Source: Balamuthia mandrillaris
Lineage: Eukaryota; Discosea; Longamoebia; Balamuthiidae
Assembly: GCA_031835245.1 (NCBI GenBank)
Contig: JAVKOQ010000043.1
Span: 1 to 64,000 of the forward strand
Direction: 5' to 3'
Length of the DNA: 64,000 nt
The number at the start of each line of letters is the position of its first letter. Position 1 is the stretch's first letter. Under the pieces are notes generated by a model that was given only the letters and a program-made list of their open reading frames with translations, was not told the DNA's origin and did no database searches. This document shows, piece after piece, positions 33,319 to 43,766 of this stretch. The translations under genes and the position numbers were made by a program.

Positions 33319-35143
33319 ACTACGACCAAGGGTCACAGCAGCGACCAAAGCAAGATGGTAACATACTTTCGTCTGTCATGTCTGTCGCAGAGTTTTGGGA
33401 CCTCTCCGATAAGGAACGTAACGCCGAAGCCAATTCCCTGCAAACACGAAGCGAGCTGGAAGCCAAGTTTCAAGACATGCTCATACTTCGGCGCGAGGAA
33501 GTACGTTCCCAGCGAAGCGTCTCAGAAGAGTTGCCGTCGATTCACTCTGGTCCAGGAGCGAGCAGCCCTCTCCATGCCTCCAAACAAACGATAGACTCTC
33601 TACTCTGTCCTTCCTATTGGCGCTGCCTCTGTCCTCAGCTTTCTCTCGAGTCAGATCCATCGGATGCTTTGTTGCGGCTCTATCCCGACGGTGTGGCGCG
33701 TTTGCCTTCCAGTCGTGAGGAACAACTTCGCGAAGAAGTGGTGGAAGAGGGCTATGCCATCTTGGGGTCAAAAGAGTTGCCTTGGTACTTCTTTATCCTT
33801 TATCCGGTTCTTCTCATTCGACTGTCTCTTGTAGTCCCTTCTTGCTTCTTGCTCTTACTCTGCCTCTACTCCTTCATCTTTCTTTCTCAGGTGTTGCGAC
33901 ATGAATGACTTGGCGCTTGGCGTTGTTCAGCTTAAGAGCTTTGGCTGGAGTCCTACTTTCATTTGTATGTTTGACGAGGCAAGTGATTCATTTTCCTGTT
34001 ATGCATGTTGATAAAAATCTCACCGTTAATGCATACCCATGGGCCATTGAAACGATAAACAGGTATGGTTGGTGGTCCAACAGCTGTCTCGAGTGTTGCG
34101 CAACGCCCTTCAACTCAAACTCAACATGGACTTCTTCTGTTTCTACGTTGACGCTTTTTCTGGGCGCGGCGGTAAGCTTGCTTTTTGCCTCTTTCTTCTG
34201 CTGCCGTTTCTCCTCTTCTCGCGACCCAACTCGTCCTTTATTCCCTTGACAAAAGGTTCACCAGGTGCTGGTTGGCCGCCTCACAGAGACCGCCCAAATT
34301 CGGACCCTGTGACGTCCTTCCGTGAGGATGGAACCCCAAAGTATTGTACTGTGTGGATCCCTTTCACTCCAGCGACTCCCGAAAGCAGTTGCTTGTACGT
34401 TGTTCCAGCACACGCTGATCCCAGCTATCGTCAAGTCCGTATAGGTAGGATCTTCTTCTTACTCTTTATCTGTTTCTTTGGTCTAGTTGCTTTATGGTCA
34501 CCATTATTATCTCTTTTATTGGTTTGTGTTGAAATGGAAGGAAAGGATCTTTTGAGCAGCATTTTCACATCACCGGCAACATTTCAGGAGATCAGGGCGT
34601 TACCGTGTGGCCCTGGTGACGTGGTACTTTTCTCCCACCGCCTCGTTCACTGGGGCTCTCGGTGCAAAAAAACGTCTGAAGTACCACGGTACGCATTTCG
34701 GTCCTCCTTTCTGCTCTGTTCTGTGTCTGTGTTTCTGGTTCTTTGCTTCTCTTTTGTTTGGTTTAAAAGAAGCTGACCAAGGTACGAAACACAGAATAGC
34801 ATGTTCGTTTGCTTGTTCCGATGAAGCCTTTGAGAAGCCATACCTTCTTTCCAAATACCTTCCTCTGCCTCCCCCTGCCATACGACTCGCTCTTGTTAGT
34901 GCACAAAAGTTTGCCTACAGTTACCAAGAACCCATTGTGCCTTCTGGCATGGCTGACGTGTATCTAAGAGCTTTTCTTCGAAACATGGAGGCCTTCGATC
35001 CTGAGTATCGGCAACGCATATTCGCCACTGAAGAAGTTCAAAAGGCAGCACTGAGACAATTCAGCCACAAAGCTTTGTATTATTTTTATTATGTAAACAC
35101 ATATGGAGAGAGAGAGAGAGAGAGAGAGAGAAGGAAGAGTTAA
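33315..35143 (+). CDS. Phytanoyl-CoA dioxygenase (PhyH)-like Fe(II)/2-oxoglutarate oxygenase
   Basis: Six exons: 33315-33784, 33891-33978, 34063-34171, 34256-34444, 34541-34688, 34795-35143; 450 aa. The metal-binding HxD is in GWPPHRDRP (H232, D234). The distal His is in VVLFSHRLVHWGSR (H322). KYCTVWIPFTPATPESSCLY and LPCGPGDVVLF give the double-stranded beta-helix strands typical of PhyH-like enzymes. The intron after exon 2 starts GCAAGT, a GC-AG intron that keeps the frame (FDE then VWLVVQQLSRVL). The last dozen codons run into a GA microsatellite ([12 protein letters not shown]), so the natural C-terminus may have been extended by repeat growth. The substrate is unknown. Confidence 0.82.
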
Positions 35144-35396
35144 ATCAAGGAAGGGTAAGCAAAGCACGAAACTGTTGATGTCGTCGGAGAGAGAGAGAGA
35201 GAGAGAGAGAGAAGAGAAGAGAAGAGAAGAGAAGAGAAGAGAAGAGAAGAGAAGAGAAGAGAAGAGAAGAGAACGATGAAGAGAAGAGAAGAGAAGAGAA
35301 GAGAACGATGAAGAGAAGAGAAGAGAAGAGAGCGATGAAGAGAAGAGAACGATGAAGAGAAGAGAACGATGAAGAGAACGATGAAGAGAAGACCAC
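35107..35396. repeat. Compound (GA)n / (GAGAA)n / AGCGATGA-interrupted microsatellite
   Basis: Starts as GA repeats (35107-35131, 35186-35211), passes into GAGAA pentamers (about 35212-35270), then pentamer blocks separated by repeated AACGATGAA units to about 35390. It runs into both flanking genes: the dioxygenase C-terminus (plus) and the thioredoxin-fold fragment (minus). Confidence 0.9.
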
Positions 35397-35546
35397 CACA
35401 AACTTGCTCTCCTCCAGAGTTTGGTGGAAGTTGTCTTCGGTAATCTTCCCAACATAGCCTGGGCGTTGGTGGTCAAAAAGCAAGCCCGGGACCATCCAAC
35501 CAGCTAAAACAGCGGCCACGCAGCTCACTATGTCTCTGTACTTCAT
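35145..35546 (-). pseudogene. Thioredoxin-fold (PDI-like) gene fragment truncated by microsatellite
   Basis: The ATG at 35546 opens MKYRDIVSCVAAVLAGWMV, a signal peptide or membrane anchor. The start of a thioredoxin domain follows: GKITEDNFHQTLEESKFVVVF (PDI pattern LTEDNFxxxLEESKxVLVxFYAPWC). The reading then enters the GAGAA/GA repeat, giving a meaningless Ser/Leu/Phe run to the stop at 35145. No CxxC active site or remaining domain is found downstream, where the plus-strand dioxygenase lies. I infer a truncated copy, or a gene whose downstream exons were lost or mis-assembled at the repeat. Confidence 0.5.
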
Positions 35547-35748
35547 CGCTTGAGGTGAAGGGAATGGCGTGTTTTCGTTTGTTTTGTTGCGTTACTCATG
35601 TATAAGTATGAGGCATGCCTCTCTTTTTCCAACCCCCTTCTTAAACTTATCTCCACATTTTCCTCGTTCTGCTTTGTTCAGCAGTGAGTTTATTTACACT
35701 TCACTCCTGTCGAGTGTTGCCATCACAGGGACGCATTCTTCAAGGACC

Positions 35749-36532
35749 TTAGGCTGGCTGGCAACCATCAGGCACTGAGAACACATTATCGGGGGGAGGC
35801 GAGAAGTCCCACGAGGTGAAAGTGAAGACAACGCTGGACTGGTCAGGGTTAGAGCCAATGAACACCGCGCGGTGCATCTTAGGGGAGGGTCCGCCATCGT
35901 TGGTTATCCCAAAGAAGAAGTCTGCATACCAATAGGTTCCCATCGTGAAGAACTTGGCCACCCAATGCTGCACCTTCACGCCCAAGTCGGCCAGCAGCTC
36001 GTAGCCAACCTGTTTGAAGAAGAAGCAGAAGAAGAAAAGGGCAATTGTCAGGCGGTTGACCTGCAGACAATGTGGAAGGATCCACAGCCTCTCACTTAAG
36101 AAAGCGGAGGGAAGAAACTTACAAATGTTGCATTGTTGATCTCCAAGAGATTGGCAGGGAATGGGAAGGACTCGCCTTTGAAGAAGGTACAACCGGTGGG
36201 ACTGTTGAGGTAAGAGGTTCCGTTAACAAAGGCTCCCAGCATCATGGTTTGGGTGGGCGACAAATAAACAAAGTCGATGTGCTTTTGTTCTTCCAGGTTG
36301 TTGTAGTTCACATAGGGAAGTTCCATCCCTAGCATCCGTGCTGTGCCTCTATGTGGGTGTGGGTGAGCGTGAGAGCGTAAGCAGGGTTGCTGAGGTGGAG
36401 GGAATGAGGGGGAAACCTGGCCGTGCCTGTAGCACTCTCGGGAAACGGTTGGCGAGGGAGCACGGGTTCACAACCGGCCAAGTACAAGCATGCTGCAACA
36501 ACAACGAACGAAAGCGCCTGGGCACGAAGCAT
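35749..36532 (-). CDS. Secreted protein of unknown family
   Basis: Three exons, proposed 36532-36417, 36348-36123, 36009-35749 (200 aa). The first junction has an equally frame-consistent alternative (36436/36340, 191 aa). The N-terminus MLRAQALSFVVVAACLYLAGC is a signal peptide. The mature part has YVNYNNLEEQKHIDFVYLSP, an Asn-glycosylation-like NGT, then KVQHWVAKFFTMGTYWYADF and TNDGGPSPKMHRAVFIGSNP, ending FSVPDGCQPA. Two Cys (TGC and DGC) may pair. I do not recognise the family. The predicted location is secretory or extracellular. Confidence 0.65.
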
Positions 36533-36758
36533 CTTCGCTCACTCTATGCAGAGAACTTTTCTCCTCCTGCGAGCTACTCTATGGACAAAAAAAAAGCAGT
36601 GCGAACACTCCTTTATGTTTTCCGATAGCATTTACGCGAAAGAGATGCAAGCCCTGCTTGTACCGGTCTCCCCGCAAGCTCTCCACCCAAAAGTACCATT
36701 CCGGTTTTCATTTGCCAACAACATGTTTCGTCCGCAGAGCAGACGATGTACACGCTCG

Positions 36759-36769
36759 TGACGACATGG
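36759..36769 (+). promoter_or_regulatory. TGACGACATGG promoter motif
   Basis: Exact TGACGACATGG in the 404-base region between the divergent secreted-protein gene (start 36532) and the sulfotransferase gene (start 36937). The same word occurs at 43495 and 43606. Confidence 0.4.
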
Positions 36770-36936
36770 TATAGCCAAGCAACACAACATCAATTTTAAA
36801 TGTCCATATTTCATGGAATTTTATTAATGAGTGTCATTTATTTATATGATAGTCACTGATTGCTTCCCCCTTGTTTTTTGCTTGACGTTCGTGACCGTGA
36901 AAGGTACTTTTTTGGCTTGCGCACCACTCACAACAA

Positions 36937-38049
36937 ATGCAAAGACAAGCGTACGTGCCCCGTTGCTTTTTTTTTTTGGGCTTGTTGGACTGACCATCTT
37001 TCCTTCTGTCTCTGTCTGTGGACCGATCAAATAGCGCCCTATTCTTATCGGTGGTGGCTCTGTTTTTCGTGCTGCAGGTGCTCTACTCCTTTTCTCCCTC
37101 ATCTCCTTCTTCGTCGGCTCAACTTCGGATAAAAGCATCTGCAACAACACAACAAACTACCTCTTTTGTTGCTTCCTCTTCGCCTCCTCCCTCCAATCAG
37201 TGTTTAATCTTTTGGCACGTCAAAAAGACCGGCGGAACCACCCTCCGGCACATACTCCTCAAAGACTCTGAGCTCCGGGACCGCACGTTCTCTTGGGAAC
37301 GAGGTTTTACCGGTGGTTTCGATTCCGATGTTGTCTTTGGCCACGCTCCCGTAAGTCGTGTCATTCACTTGCTGGAAACCAACGACAAAAACTTCACAGG
37401 ACAAAATATAACGTTGTTGGCAGATAGAGAAGAGGAAGCAGAAACAGCAAATGCGACAGGAGCAGAATGCTATTGGATGATGTCCTTGAGAAACCCACTG
37501 GAACGATTCTTGTCCAGGTTCTACTTCAAAAAGCGATGGGGCGACTCTGTGGAAGACTTTGTGCTGAACGGCTCCAAGTTTGCGCTTCGTTCCTTTCAGC
37601 TGTTGAGGGACGAACAAGAGTTCCTCAGGCTGAAGGCCGTATTGCACCGGTTTGATCTGATCGTGCTCTCCGAGCGTTTCGACGAGTCTTTGCTGCTGCT
37701 CATGGAGGACAGAATGATCGGAGAGGAGGCCTTCCTTGACTACACCAACTTTGGCATCCTTCATGGCCGACCGAAAGCCTCTGATTTTTCTCCAATAGTG
37801 CGTCAACGGCTGGAGGAGCTACTCCACTTAGACATTCTGCTGTACCAACAGGCGGAGCAGCTGTGGCAGAAAAAGGCGAGAAGCAGTAGGTTCGGAGGAG
37901 AGGAGGGGCTGAGGAAACGGTTGGAGGAGTTGCAACGGGAGAAAGGAGTGCACCGAGGTTGTGCTGAAGAGGGAGAGACCAAGCTGGGTGGGTCTGGTCA
38001 TTGCAAAGAGTTTTCACAAACGTTGGGGGCGACACAACAACAGCAATAA
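36937..38049 (+). CDS. Type II membrane sulfotransferase (Golgi-type)
   Basis: Two exons: a 14-nt first exon 36937-36950 (ATG plus four codons) and 37035-38049; 342 aa. Exon 2 alone has no ATG before the catalytic domain, which led me to the upstream exon. The result MQRQAALFLSVVALFFVLQV is a typical type II signal anchor. A Ser/Thr/Pro stem follows, then the PAPS 5'-phosphosulfate loop HVKKTGGTT (residues 66-74), and the 3'-phosphate motif SLRNPLERFLSRFYFK. These match the Sulfotransfer_2 and heparan-sulfate 2-O type group, acting on glycans in the Golgi lumen. NFT, NIT, NAT and NGS are possible N-glycan sites. Confidence 0.82.
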
Positions 38050-38426
38050 TAAAGATTAACTGCACTCGAATAAGGTTAGTTGAACAGTATTGTGGATGTA
38101 TCTCGACATCAAATTGGTGTTCATCGTAGAGAGAAAGGACATGCAGGCAAGTTACTTCTCACAAAATTATCTGGTGTTGCTCCTTTGTTTTTGTTTGCGA
38201 AAGAACCGAGTCAGCTCCAGGAATATGGAGAGACTCAGGCCACCCTTTTCAAGGGTGTAGACCGTGAACCAATCAAACTTTGCGTAATCTTGGTGTAAAG
38301 TGATTTTCAGGCTTGGCCGCCTCCTCCATTTATACCTCGCTGAGGCACCCATCCGTTATGGGACAAGGGAATTTTATGCCGACTCAAAGGAAAAAAAACT
38401 GCTTAAAAATTAAGTAGTGAGAGAAG
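38050..38426. other. Intergenic region upstream of EF-Ts
   Basis: Contains a minus-strand TATAAAT near 38330 and a 61-codon minus ORF (38352-38167, MGASARYKWRRRPSLKITLH...) without recognised domain. It may be an unannotated short gene, or chance. Confidence 0.3.
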
Positions 38427-39202
38427 ATGAGAGCAGTGACGGAAAGGTTGGGCGGCGTTGGCTGTGGCGGCTCTTCGGTGAGCCCTTTGATGCGGGGCAG
38501 CGCCGGAGCGAAAAATATGTACTGCCCTTCGCTCGCTCGCCTGCGTCTGTGCCGCTCCCGTTTTTACTCCACGGCCAACGTGCAAGTGCCGCTCCCCCTC
38601 GTCAAAGAGCTCAGAGCCGAGACCGGTGCTGGTGTCATGGACTGTCGCAACGCTCTCGTACGGCTTTCTTCTCCTCCCCCCTCACTCTTTGTTGTTTTCT
38701 CCACTCCACTTTCAAAACGTTTAAACTCACACCCAACAAAATTAAAAACCAAGGCTGAGAGCGACAATGATTTGGGGAAGGCCAGAAGATGGTTGCTCCA
38801 ACAAACCAAGAAAAAGATGGCCAAGAAGCAGTCGCGCGTGGCGGCCGAGGGTCTCGTCGCCGTCTCGCTGAGCGCCGACGCCGCCCGAGGCGTCATGGTG
38901 GAGCTCAACTGCGAGACGGACTTTGTCGCCCGCGTTCCCGCCTTTCAGGAATTAGCCCTCGCTGCTGCCAAGTCCGTCGTTGAGACTCCGCGTGCGAACG
39001 TGCAGAAGAAGAAAGAAGAGGAGAAGGAGGAGAAAGGGGAGGCTGTCTGTGTGGAATGGCTGCAGAACCAAAGGCCTGTCTTTGTGCATTCTCAGAAGAA
39101 AGGAGCAGCCACCGTGGAGGAGGGCATTGTCGGATTGTTCGGACAGGTGGGTGAGAAAATGGTGCTTCGACGTGCTGTTGAGCTTTATGCTGCTGCTGGT
39201 TT

Positions 39203-39241
<39 letters not shown>

Positions 39242-39832
39242 ATTCTCTTCATGCTAATGAGCAGGAAACAAACAAACACAGAAAAGGAGGCATCATCGGT
39301 AGTAGGAGGATATGCTCACAACCCACCTGGAGAATACCCTGAAGTCGGCACCAAAGCTGCTCTCGTTCACTTGCTCTATCAACCTTCGTCTGCATCCTCT
39401 TCCCCCTCAACCCAAAGGTTGCAAAGAACAGCCAACCTGTTGGCTCGCCATATTGCCAGGACAGGACCTCTCTATACCTCCAAAGAGGAGGTTCCTTCTT
39501 CCGTTTTGCAAAGTTGGAAAGAAGAGAATGCCAAAAGGGGCAACAACAGCGAAGAAGAGGCTTATCGTCAGTTGGCTTTGATGGAACAAGAAATAGTCAT
39601 ATTTCCTCATGAAGAGGAAGAGGAACAACAACAGAACGGAGGAGCAGCGGAGGAAGCAAGAAACGAACCCGTGAAAGCATTCTTGTCGAGGCAAGAAGAG
39701 AAGTTGAGCGGAAAGATTGCCGTGAAGCAGTTTGTGAGATGGCAAGCTGGCGAAGGCATCGAGAAGGAGGAAAAGGACTTTGCTCAGCAGGTTCAGGAGG
39801 AAGTCGCCCGTGCTGCAGCTGCCCAAAGCTAA
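38427..39832 (+). CDS. TSFM: Mitochondrial elongation factor Ts
   Basis: Three exons: 38427-38657, 38754-39198, 39282-39832; 408 aa. A basic N-terminus (SLARLRLCRSRFYSTANV) is a mitochondrial presequence. The UBA-like N-domain has LVKELRAETGAGVMDCRNAL, then DLGKARRWLLQQ. The core has AAEGLVAVSL, GVMVELNCETDFVARVPAF and KMVLRRAV. EF-Ts exchanges GDP on mitochondrial EF-Tu. The C-terminus is enlarged with a Glu-rich insert (FPHEEEEEQQQNGG) before SGKIAVKQFVRW. The intron 2 acceptor could instead be 21 codons downstream; the choice at 39281 follows a CAG. Intron 2 holds a CT repeat. Confidence 0.92.
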
Positions 39833-39943
39833 CTCTGTTTCTGTTCTTTTTTTTTGTGTGTGAAAGAAAAGGAAGTGCAGCAAGGAGGGAAAAAAAAACT
39901 CTTTTTTATCGTTATAAATATGAAAAAGAGAAACAGAAAGAAG

Positions 39944-41099
39944 TTAGGAAGTGAAGACATCGGCGAGCTCATCGGGAGGAAGAGCAAAGTTTTCGGCGCG
40001 GTACTGCTTCCTCTGTGCTCTCTGGCGCAGTCGGTCTGCGTAGGATGAGTGGTCTTGTTTCGCAGCTTGCATCCGTTGCTGGTTGTTTTTTTTTTTGTTG
40101 TTTGTTTGTTTGCGTTAGGCAACAAAGAAGGAAAGAAAGAAAGAACGAAACGACAAGAAAGAAGAAACGAACCAAAGAAGGAGCAGTGTAGAAAGGATTC
40201 AAGTAAAGCGTAGGCCCTCCGAAACAACCCTCAAAGATGCGATAGAGGTCCAGCACGAAGCGCGGGCCGATCTCCACCAACGCGGGCTGCTCCGTCTTGT
40301 TGGGCTTGTGAATGATCTGATAGTTGCGGAACCATATCTTGTTGTCCTGAAGGCTAAAGGTGAAGACGTGGTCAAAGAAGGGTTTGGCTTTGGGGTGGCC
40401 GCGCGGCGTGCCGAAGCCTTGGGTCAGCATCTCGCGCAGGAGCATCCAGTGAGGCGCAGAGTCAAAGGCCTTGTTGAAGGAGAGCAGCGGGCGGGAGCCC
40501 CACAAACAGTTTCCTGTTAGCTTCAGCTCGTCCATTGTGTGAACTATAGTGTGTTTATCAGTGGTTTTGAGATAGTTACCAAACCACTGAAAGAGAAGCA
40601 GACAAGAGAACGAGACGAGGAGCAGAGGAGAGAAACAGCAAAGAAGGAGAAGAGAAAAAGAGAAACATAAAAGAAGCAGAGAAGCGGAAGAGAGAGAAGA
40701 CAAAGAGAGAGAAAGGCGCAATACGGAACTGTTCAAAACGAGAAACTTGGCGGAGGGTCCGTTGGGCGTTTTGGCCAGCCACATGAAGAGCTCCTGTCGC
40801 TTGCGCGCCTCAAAGAAGATGACGTTGTTGCAGTTGTTGAGGTCGGCCACCTCCCTCACCATGGCGTAGTCGTTCTTGGCCTCCAGCTTGGCCTCCTTCT
40901 TGCTGTGCGCCAGCAGGCGACGAACGTCGTTCATCAGGTGGCGTTCGCGAGAGGTTACTCCGCGAGAGCTCAGCACCAGCACTTTCTGTTTGTTTTTGAA
41001 GGGCTCCAACGTCCGCTGCGGCTCTTTCGATTTTTTAGATTTGGCTTTGGCTTTCTTGCTTTTATTTGTGTCGGCTTTTGCTTCAGCATCCTCTTTATG

Positions 41100-41133
<34 letters not shown>

Positions 41134-41393
41134 CCCCCTTCTTCCTCTTCCTCTTCGTCCTCTCCCTCGTCTTGTTCTTCGCCTTCTTCCTCCTCGCTGT
41201 CCTCCGGGTCAACTCCGTTCTGTTGATCCTCCTCCTCTTCTTCCTCGTTTTCTTCCTTCTCCTCTTTGCCGTTGGTTTCCTCCTCCTCCTCCTCCTCCTC
41301 CTCCTTCTCCGCTTCCTTCCTCTTTGTCTCCTCGGCCTCCTTCAACAGGGCATGTTGTTGCTTCCGCTTCTGCTGTCGCTGCCTCTTCCCCAT
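39944..41393 (-). CDS. BRX1: Ribosome biogenesis protein BRX1 (Brix domain)
   Basis: Three exons: 41393-40730, 40543-40173, 40078-39944; 389 aa. After a very acidic N-terminus (about residues 20-105) comes a Lys-rich patch (nucleolar targeting). The Brix domain follows: KVLVLSSRGVTSRERHLMND, FFEARKRQELFMWLAKTPNG, HTMDELKLTGNCLWGSRPLL, TQGFGTPRGHPKAKPFFDHV and IWFRNYQI. This is the BRX1 subtype, required for 60S assembly with partner RPL5/RPL11-type factors. The end reads YADRLRQRAQRKQYRAENFA. Exon 1/2 splicing was set by the conserved N-x-HTMDE join. A much longer open frame over the same region arises only because both introns are open. Confidence 0.93.
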
Positions 41394-41767
41394 CCTCCTC
41401 TTCCTTCGCTTCCTTCTGTTCTTTTTCTCTCTTTTACGAAAAGAACAAGAAAATCGAAAAATTTCCCATTATCATCAATTATCGGATATTTTTTAAAGAA
41501 TAACGATTGATCTGTGATATACGACCCCTCAGGAAAAGAGCACCTCAGCAGAAGAGCCTGAGCATCTTTTGAGCATCTTCTGAGCAGCAATCAACGACCC
41601 CAGCATCGGATGTAACGCGTCTGAGAAGAACCAAAGAAGAGGGAGAGCTCAGCCTAGCGAACAGTTGGTCGTCCGGTCAACCAACCAACTTTGGAGGCCT
41701 GCAGAAGCAGCTCCACTACCAGCAACAAAATCAAAGAGCAAAGAGAGGGAAAAAAAAGCCGGAACAC
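41394..41767. promoter_or_regulatory. Divergent promoter region of BRX1 and GNAT genes
   Basis: 374 bases between divergent ATGs. It contains AT-rich sequence near 41460-41500 and a direct repeat of GAGCATCTTTTGAGCATCTTCTGAGCA type at about 41560-41586. No TATA or CRE seen. Confidence 0.4.
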
Positions 41768-42613
41768 ATGGAAGAAGAAGTGGTTATCGATACGCTTGAC
41801 TTGAAGCGGGACCTCAACGATGCCACTAGGCTCTACTCCGCAGCGTTCATGGACAATCCAGCCTACTCCTACTTATTCCCCAACAAATCTGCGCTCCCTC
41901 AAGCCCTTGTCTGGTTCTTTGAGCGCCGTCTTCGCATCATTCAGGAGCTGGGCGGCATGCTATGGTGTGCACGTCTTCGCTCCTCTTCCTCTTCTCGCTT
42001 GATCGGTTGCGTTTGTGCTTGTTCTCCGGAGGCGGCTAAACCCCCCGCTTGGACCATGGTGCGTCACGGCGTGCTCCTTTGGCCTGTGTGGTGGGGCCTC
42101 GAAAGCCTTGGACGACTACAAAGCTCGCTCTCCGCTGGCTCCAAGCTGCAGCATGAAGCCATGCTCCGTATCGACCCTCCTCTAGAACATGAAGCGGGCA
42201 CTGGCAGCGATAGCAGCGGAGGCAGATGGGAGATAATGATGATGGCAGTGGACCCAACATTTCAGGGGCGTGGTATAGGCACACGCTTGTTGAGGCAAGC
42301 GCTTGCCTGTCTGGCGGACCGCTTTCCGGCTGTGGCTGTTACGCTTACCACTCAGTTGCCACAAAACGTTCCGTTTTATCAGAAACAGGGGTTCATATGC
42401 GCACCTCCTGCTCCTTCTGCTGCTGCTGGTTCTTCTGATTCTTCTCGCTCTGTTGATGATGGTGGAGAGAAGAGAGAGGACGGGTCACCACCGCCAACGT
42501 TGATCATGTTCGAAGGAACCGAACACGAGTATCCTGATTGGTTGATGTACCTTCGCAGAGCGGACGACTTTGTTGGCACTAAAGGAAAGGAAAGCAAGGA
42601 TGTTTTGAATTGA
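41768..42613 (+). CDS. GNAT-family N-acetyltransferase
   Basis: Intronless, 281 aa. N-terminal DLNDATRLYSAAFMDNPAYS and FPNKSALPQALVWFFERRLR are typical of GNAT proteins with a DPxxxYLFP-like start. The acetyl-CoA motif A is IMMMAVDPTFQGRGIGTRLL (V-x-P-x-x-Q-x-x-G-x-G/A). NVPFYQKQGF is motif B. Ser-rich loops are inserted before motif A and near the C-terminus. It should transfer acetyl to an amine; the substrate is unknown. Confidence 0.87.
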   Translation: MEEEVVIDTLDLKRDLNDATRLYSAAFMDNPAYSYLFPNKSALPQALVWFFERRLRIIQELGGMLWCARLRSSSSSRLIGCVCACSPEAAKPPAWTMVRHGVLLWPVWWGLESLGRLQSSLSAGSKLQHEAMLRIDPPLEHEAGTGSDSSGGRWEIMMMAVDPTFQGRGIGTRLLRQALACLADRFPAVAVTLTTQLPQNVPFYQKQGFICAPPAPSAAAGSSDSSRSVDDGGEKREDGSPPPTLIMFEGTEHEYPDWLMYLRRADDFVGTKGKESKDVLN

Positions 42614-42802
42614 TGTTTTCTTCCTGTTCTTCTGCTTTTTCTTCTTCTCCCGCAGGGGACGCGCGAGACAGCAAAAAATAATTAATTCAATATAGGATAC
42701 TCAGGTCAATATAGCATACCTCCACAAAATATATAATAAATTACAAACCGAAAAAGCGAGAAAGAAGAAGACCAGACAGAGCGTAACAAAAAAAAAAAAA
42801 AG

Positions 42803-43329
42803 ATGGTGTCCAAAGCTGTGATGTTATGGGTTACTCTACCACTCTCCTGCTTGCTGGTGTTTGGTGGTGTTGCCATTCTGATTGCTGGCTCCGTTTTGCT
42901 GGCAGAAGACATTGAAAACATTTGCGACTACACAGGTCCCACCCCTTTTCCGCCCTTCCTTATCATTTGCAGCTCTCTGAGCTCTCTTTTCTCTTTCCTG
43001 CATCTTCTTTGCTTTGTACAAGAACAGATGAAGGACTGGATTGTTGCGACACAGAGGCAGTCAACAATTCAGACTGCCCTTCGTTTGACTGCGGCTTCAT
43101 GGAACACGGCGGCTCCGATGCCTGTCACTGCACCGACCAGTTTGGTACCATTGTCTGCAAGGACCACAAGTCCCTTGCCAGGGGCATCGCCATGGTGGTC
43201 ATTGGAGGGCTGTGCTTCCTGTGTTGTCCTCCGGTGCTCTGTGTCAGCATCGTCATGTGCGTGAGGATCAGAAAGCGGGAGGACGGCGCTCCTGGCCATG
43301 CCTTAAGCCCTATGAGTAAACCCAATTGA
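42803..43329 (+). CDS. Small two-TM membrane protein with Cys-rich loop
   Basis: Two exons (42803-42935, 43028-43329), 144 aa. TM1 is about residues 6-33 (LWVTLPLSCLLVFGGVAILI). A luminal/extracellular loop with eight Cys follows (CDYTDEGLDCC, CPSFDCG, CHCTDQFG, VCKDH). TM2 is GIAMVVIGGLCFLCCPPVLC with five Cys close to the membrane (possible palmitoylation), then a short basic tail. Family not recognised. The loop Cys probably form disulfides; NNS is a potential N-glycan site. Confidence 0.65.
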
Positions 43330-43418
43330 ACTATTTCTTTGAAGAATTTTTTTTTATTAATTTCAAACGAAAGAAAGGAAAATAACGAAACGAAGAGAAG
43401 CAGAGGAAGATGAAACCA

Positions 43419-43616
43419 ATGCTCTCCTTCCCCTTCCTCTTCTTTTTCGTTCTTGCCATAGTGGACCGACACACACAACACTGTGGCATGTTCATGACGA
43501 CATGGTGGCACGACCGATGCTCTCCTTCCCCTTCCTCTTCTTTTTCGTTCTTGCCACAGTGGTCGACACACACAACACTGTGGCACCACCATTGTGGCAT
43601 ATTCATGACGACATGG
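43419..43616 (+). repeat. Two-copy tandem repeat (about 90-100 bp) upstream of helicase gene
   Basis: ATGCTCTCCTTCCCCTTCCT... at about 43420-43505 is repeated at about 43518-43616 with few changes. Both copies end in TTCATGACGACATGG after ACACACACAACACTGTGGCA. The second carries a small insertion with a further ATTGTGGCAT. Confidence 0.85.
43495..43505 (+). promoter_or_regulatory. TGACGACATGG promoter motif, copy 1
   Basis: Exact copy within the tandem repeat upstream of the DEAD-box helicase gene; a second exact copy lies at 43606-43616. Confidence 0.4.
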
Positions 43617-43766
43617 AAACACCTATTATGCTTGCCTTTTTGTTGGGAAACCACTCTATTATGTTTTATAATCACCATATTAGACTATTATCCCCGATCC
43701 CTTCTTCGTTCTTGTGTGTTTTTGTTTATTGTTTTTTGTTGCACCTTTTTTTTTTGGGGGGAAAGA

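Noticed and set aside
38167..38352. 61-codon minus ORF with a TATAAAT near its start
   Set aside because: No domain, very short, and the TATA-like word lies inside the coding part rather than upstream; kept only as a note.
40876..41510. Ser- and Leu/Pro-rich plus-strand frames opposite BRX1
   Set aside because: Complement of the acidic GAG/GAA-rich N-terminus of BRX1, not genes.
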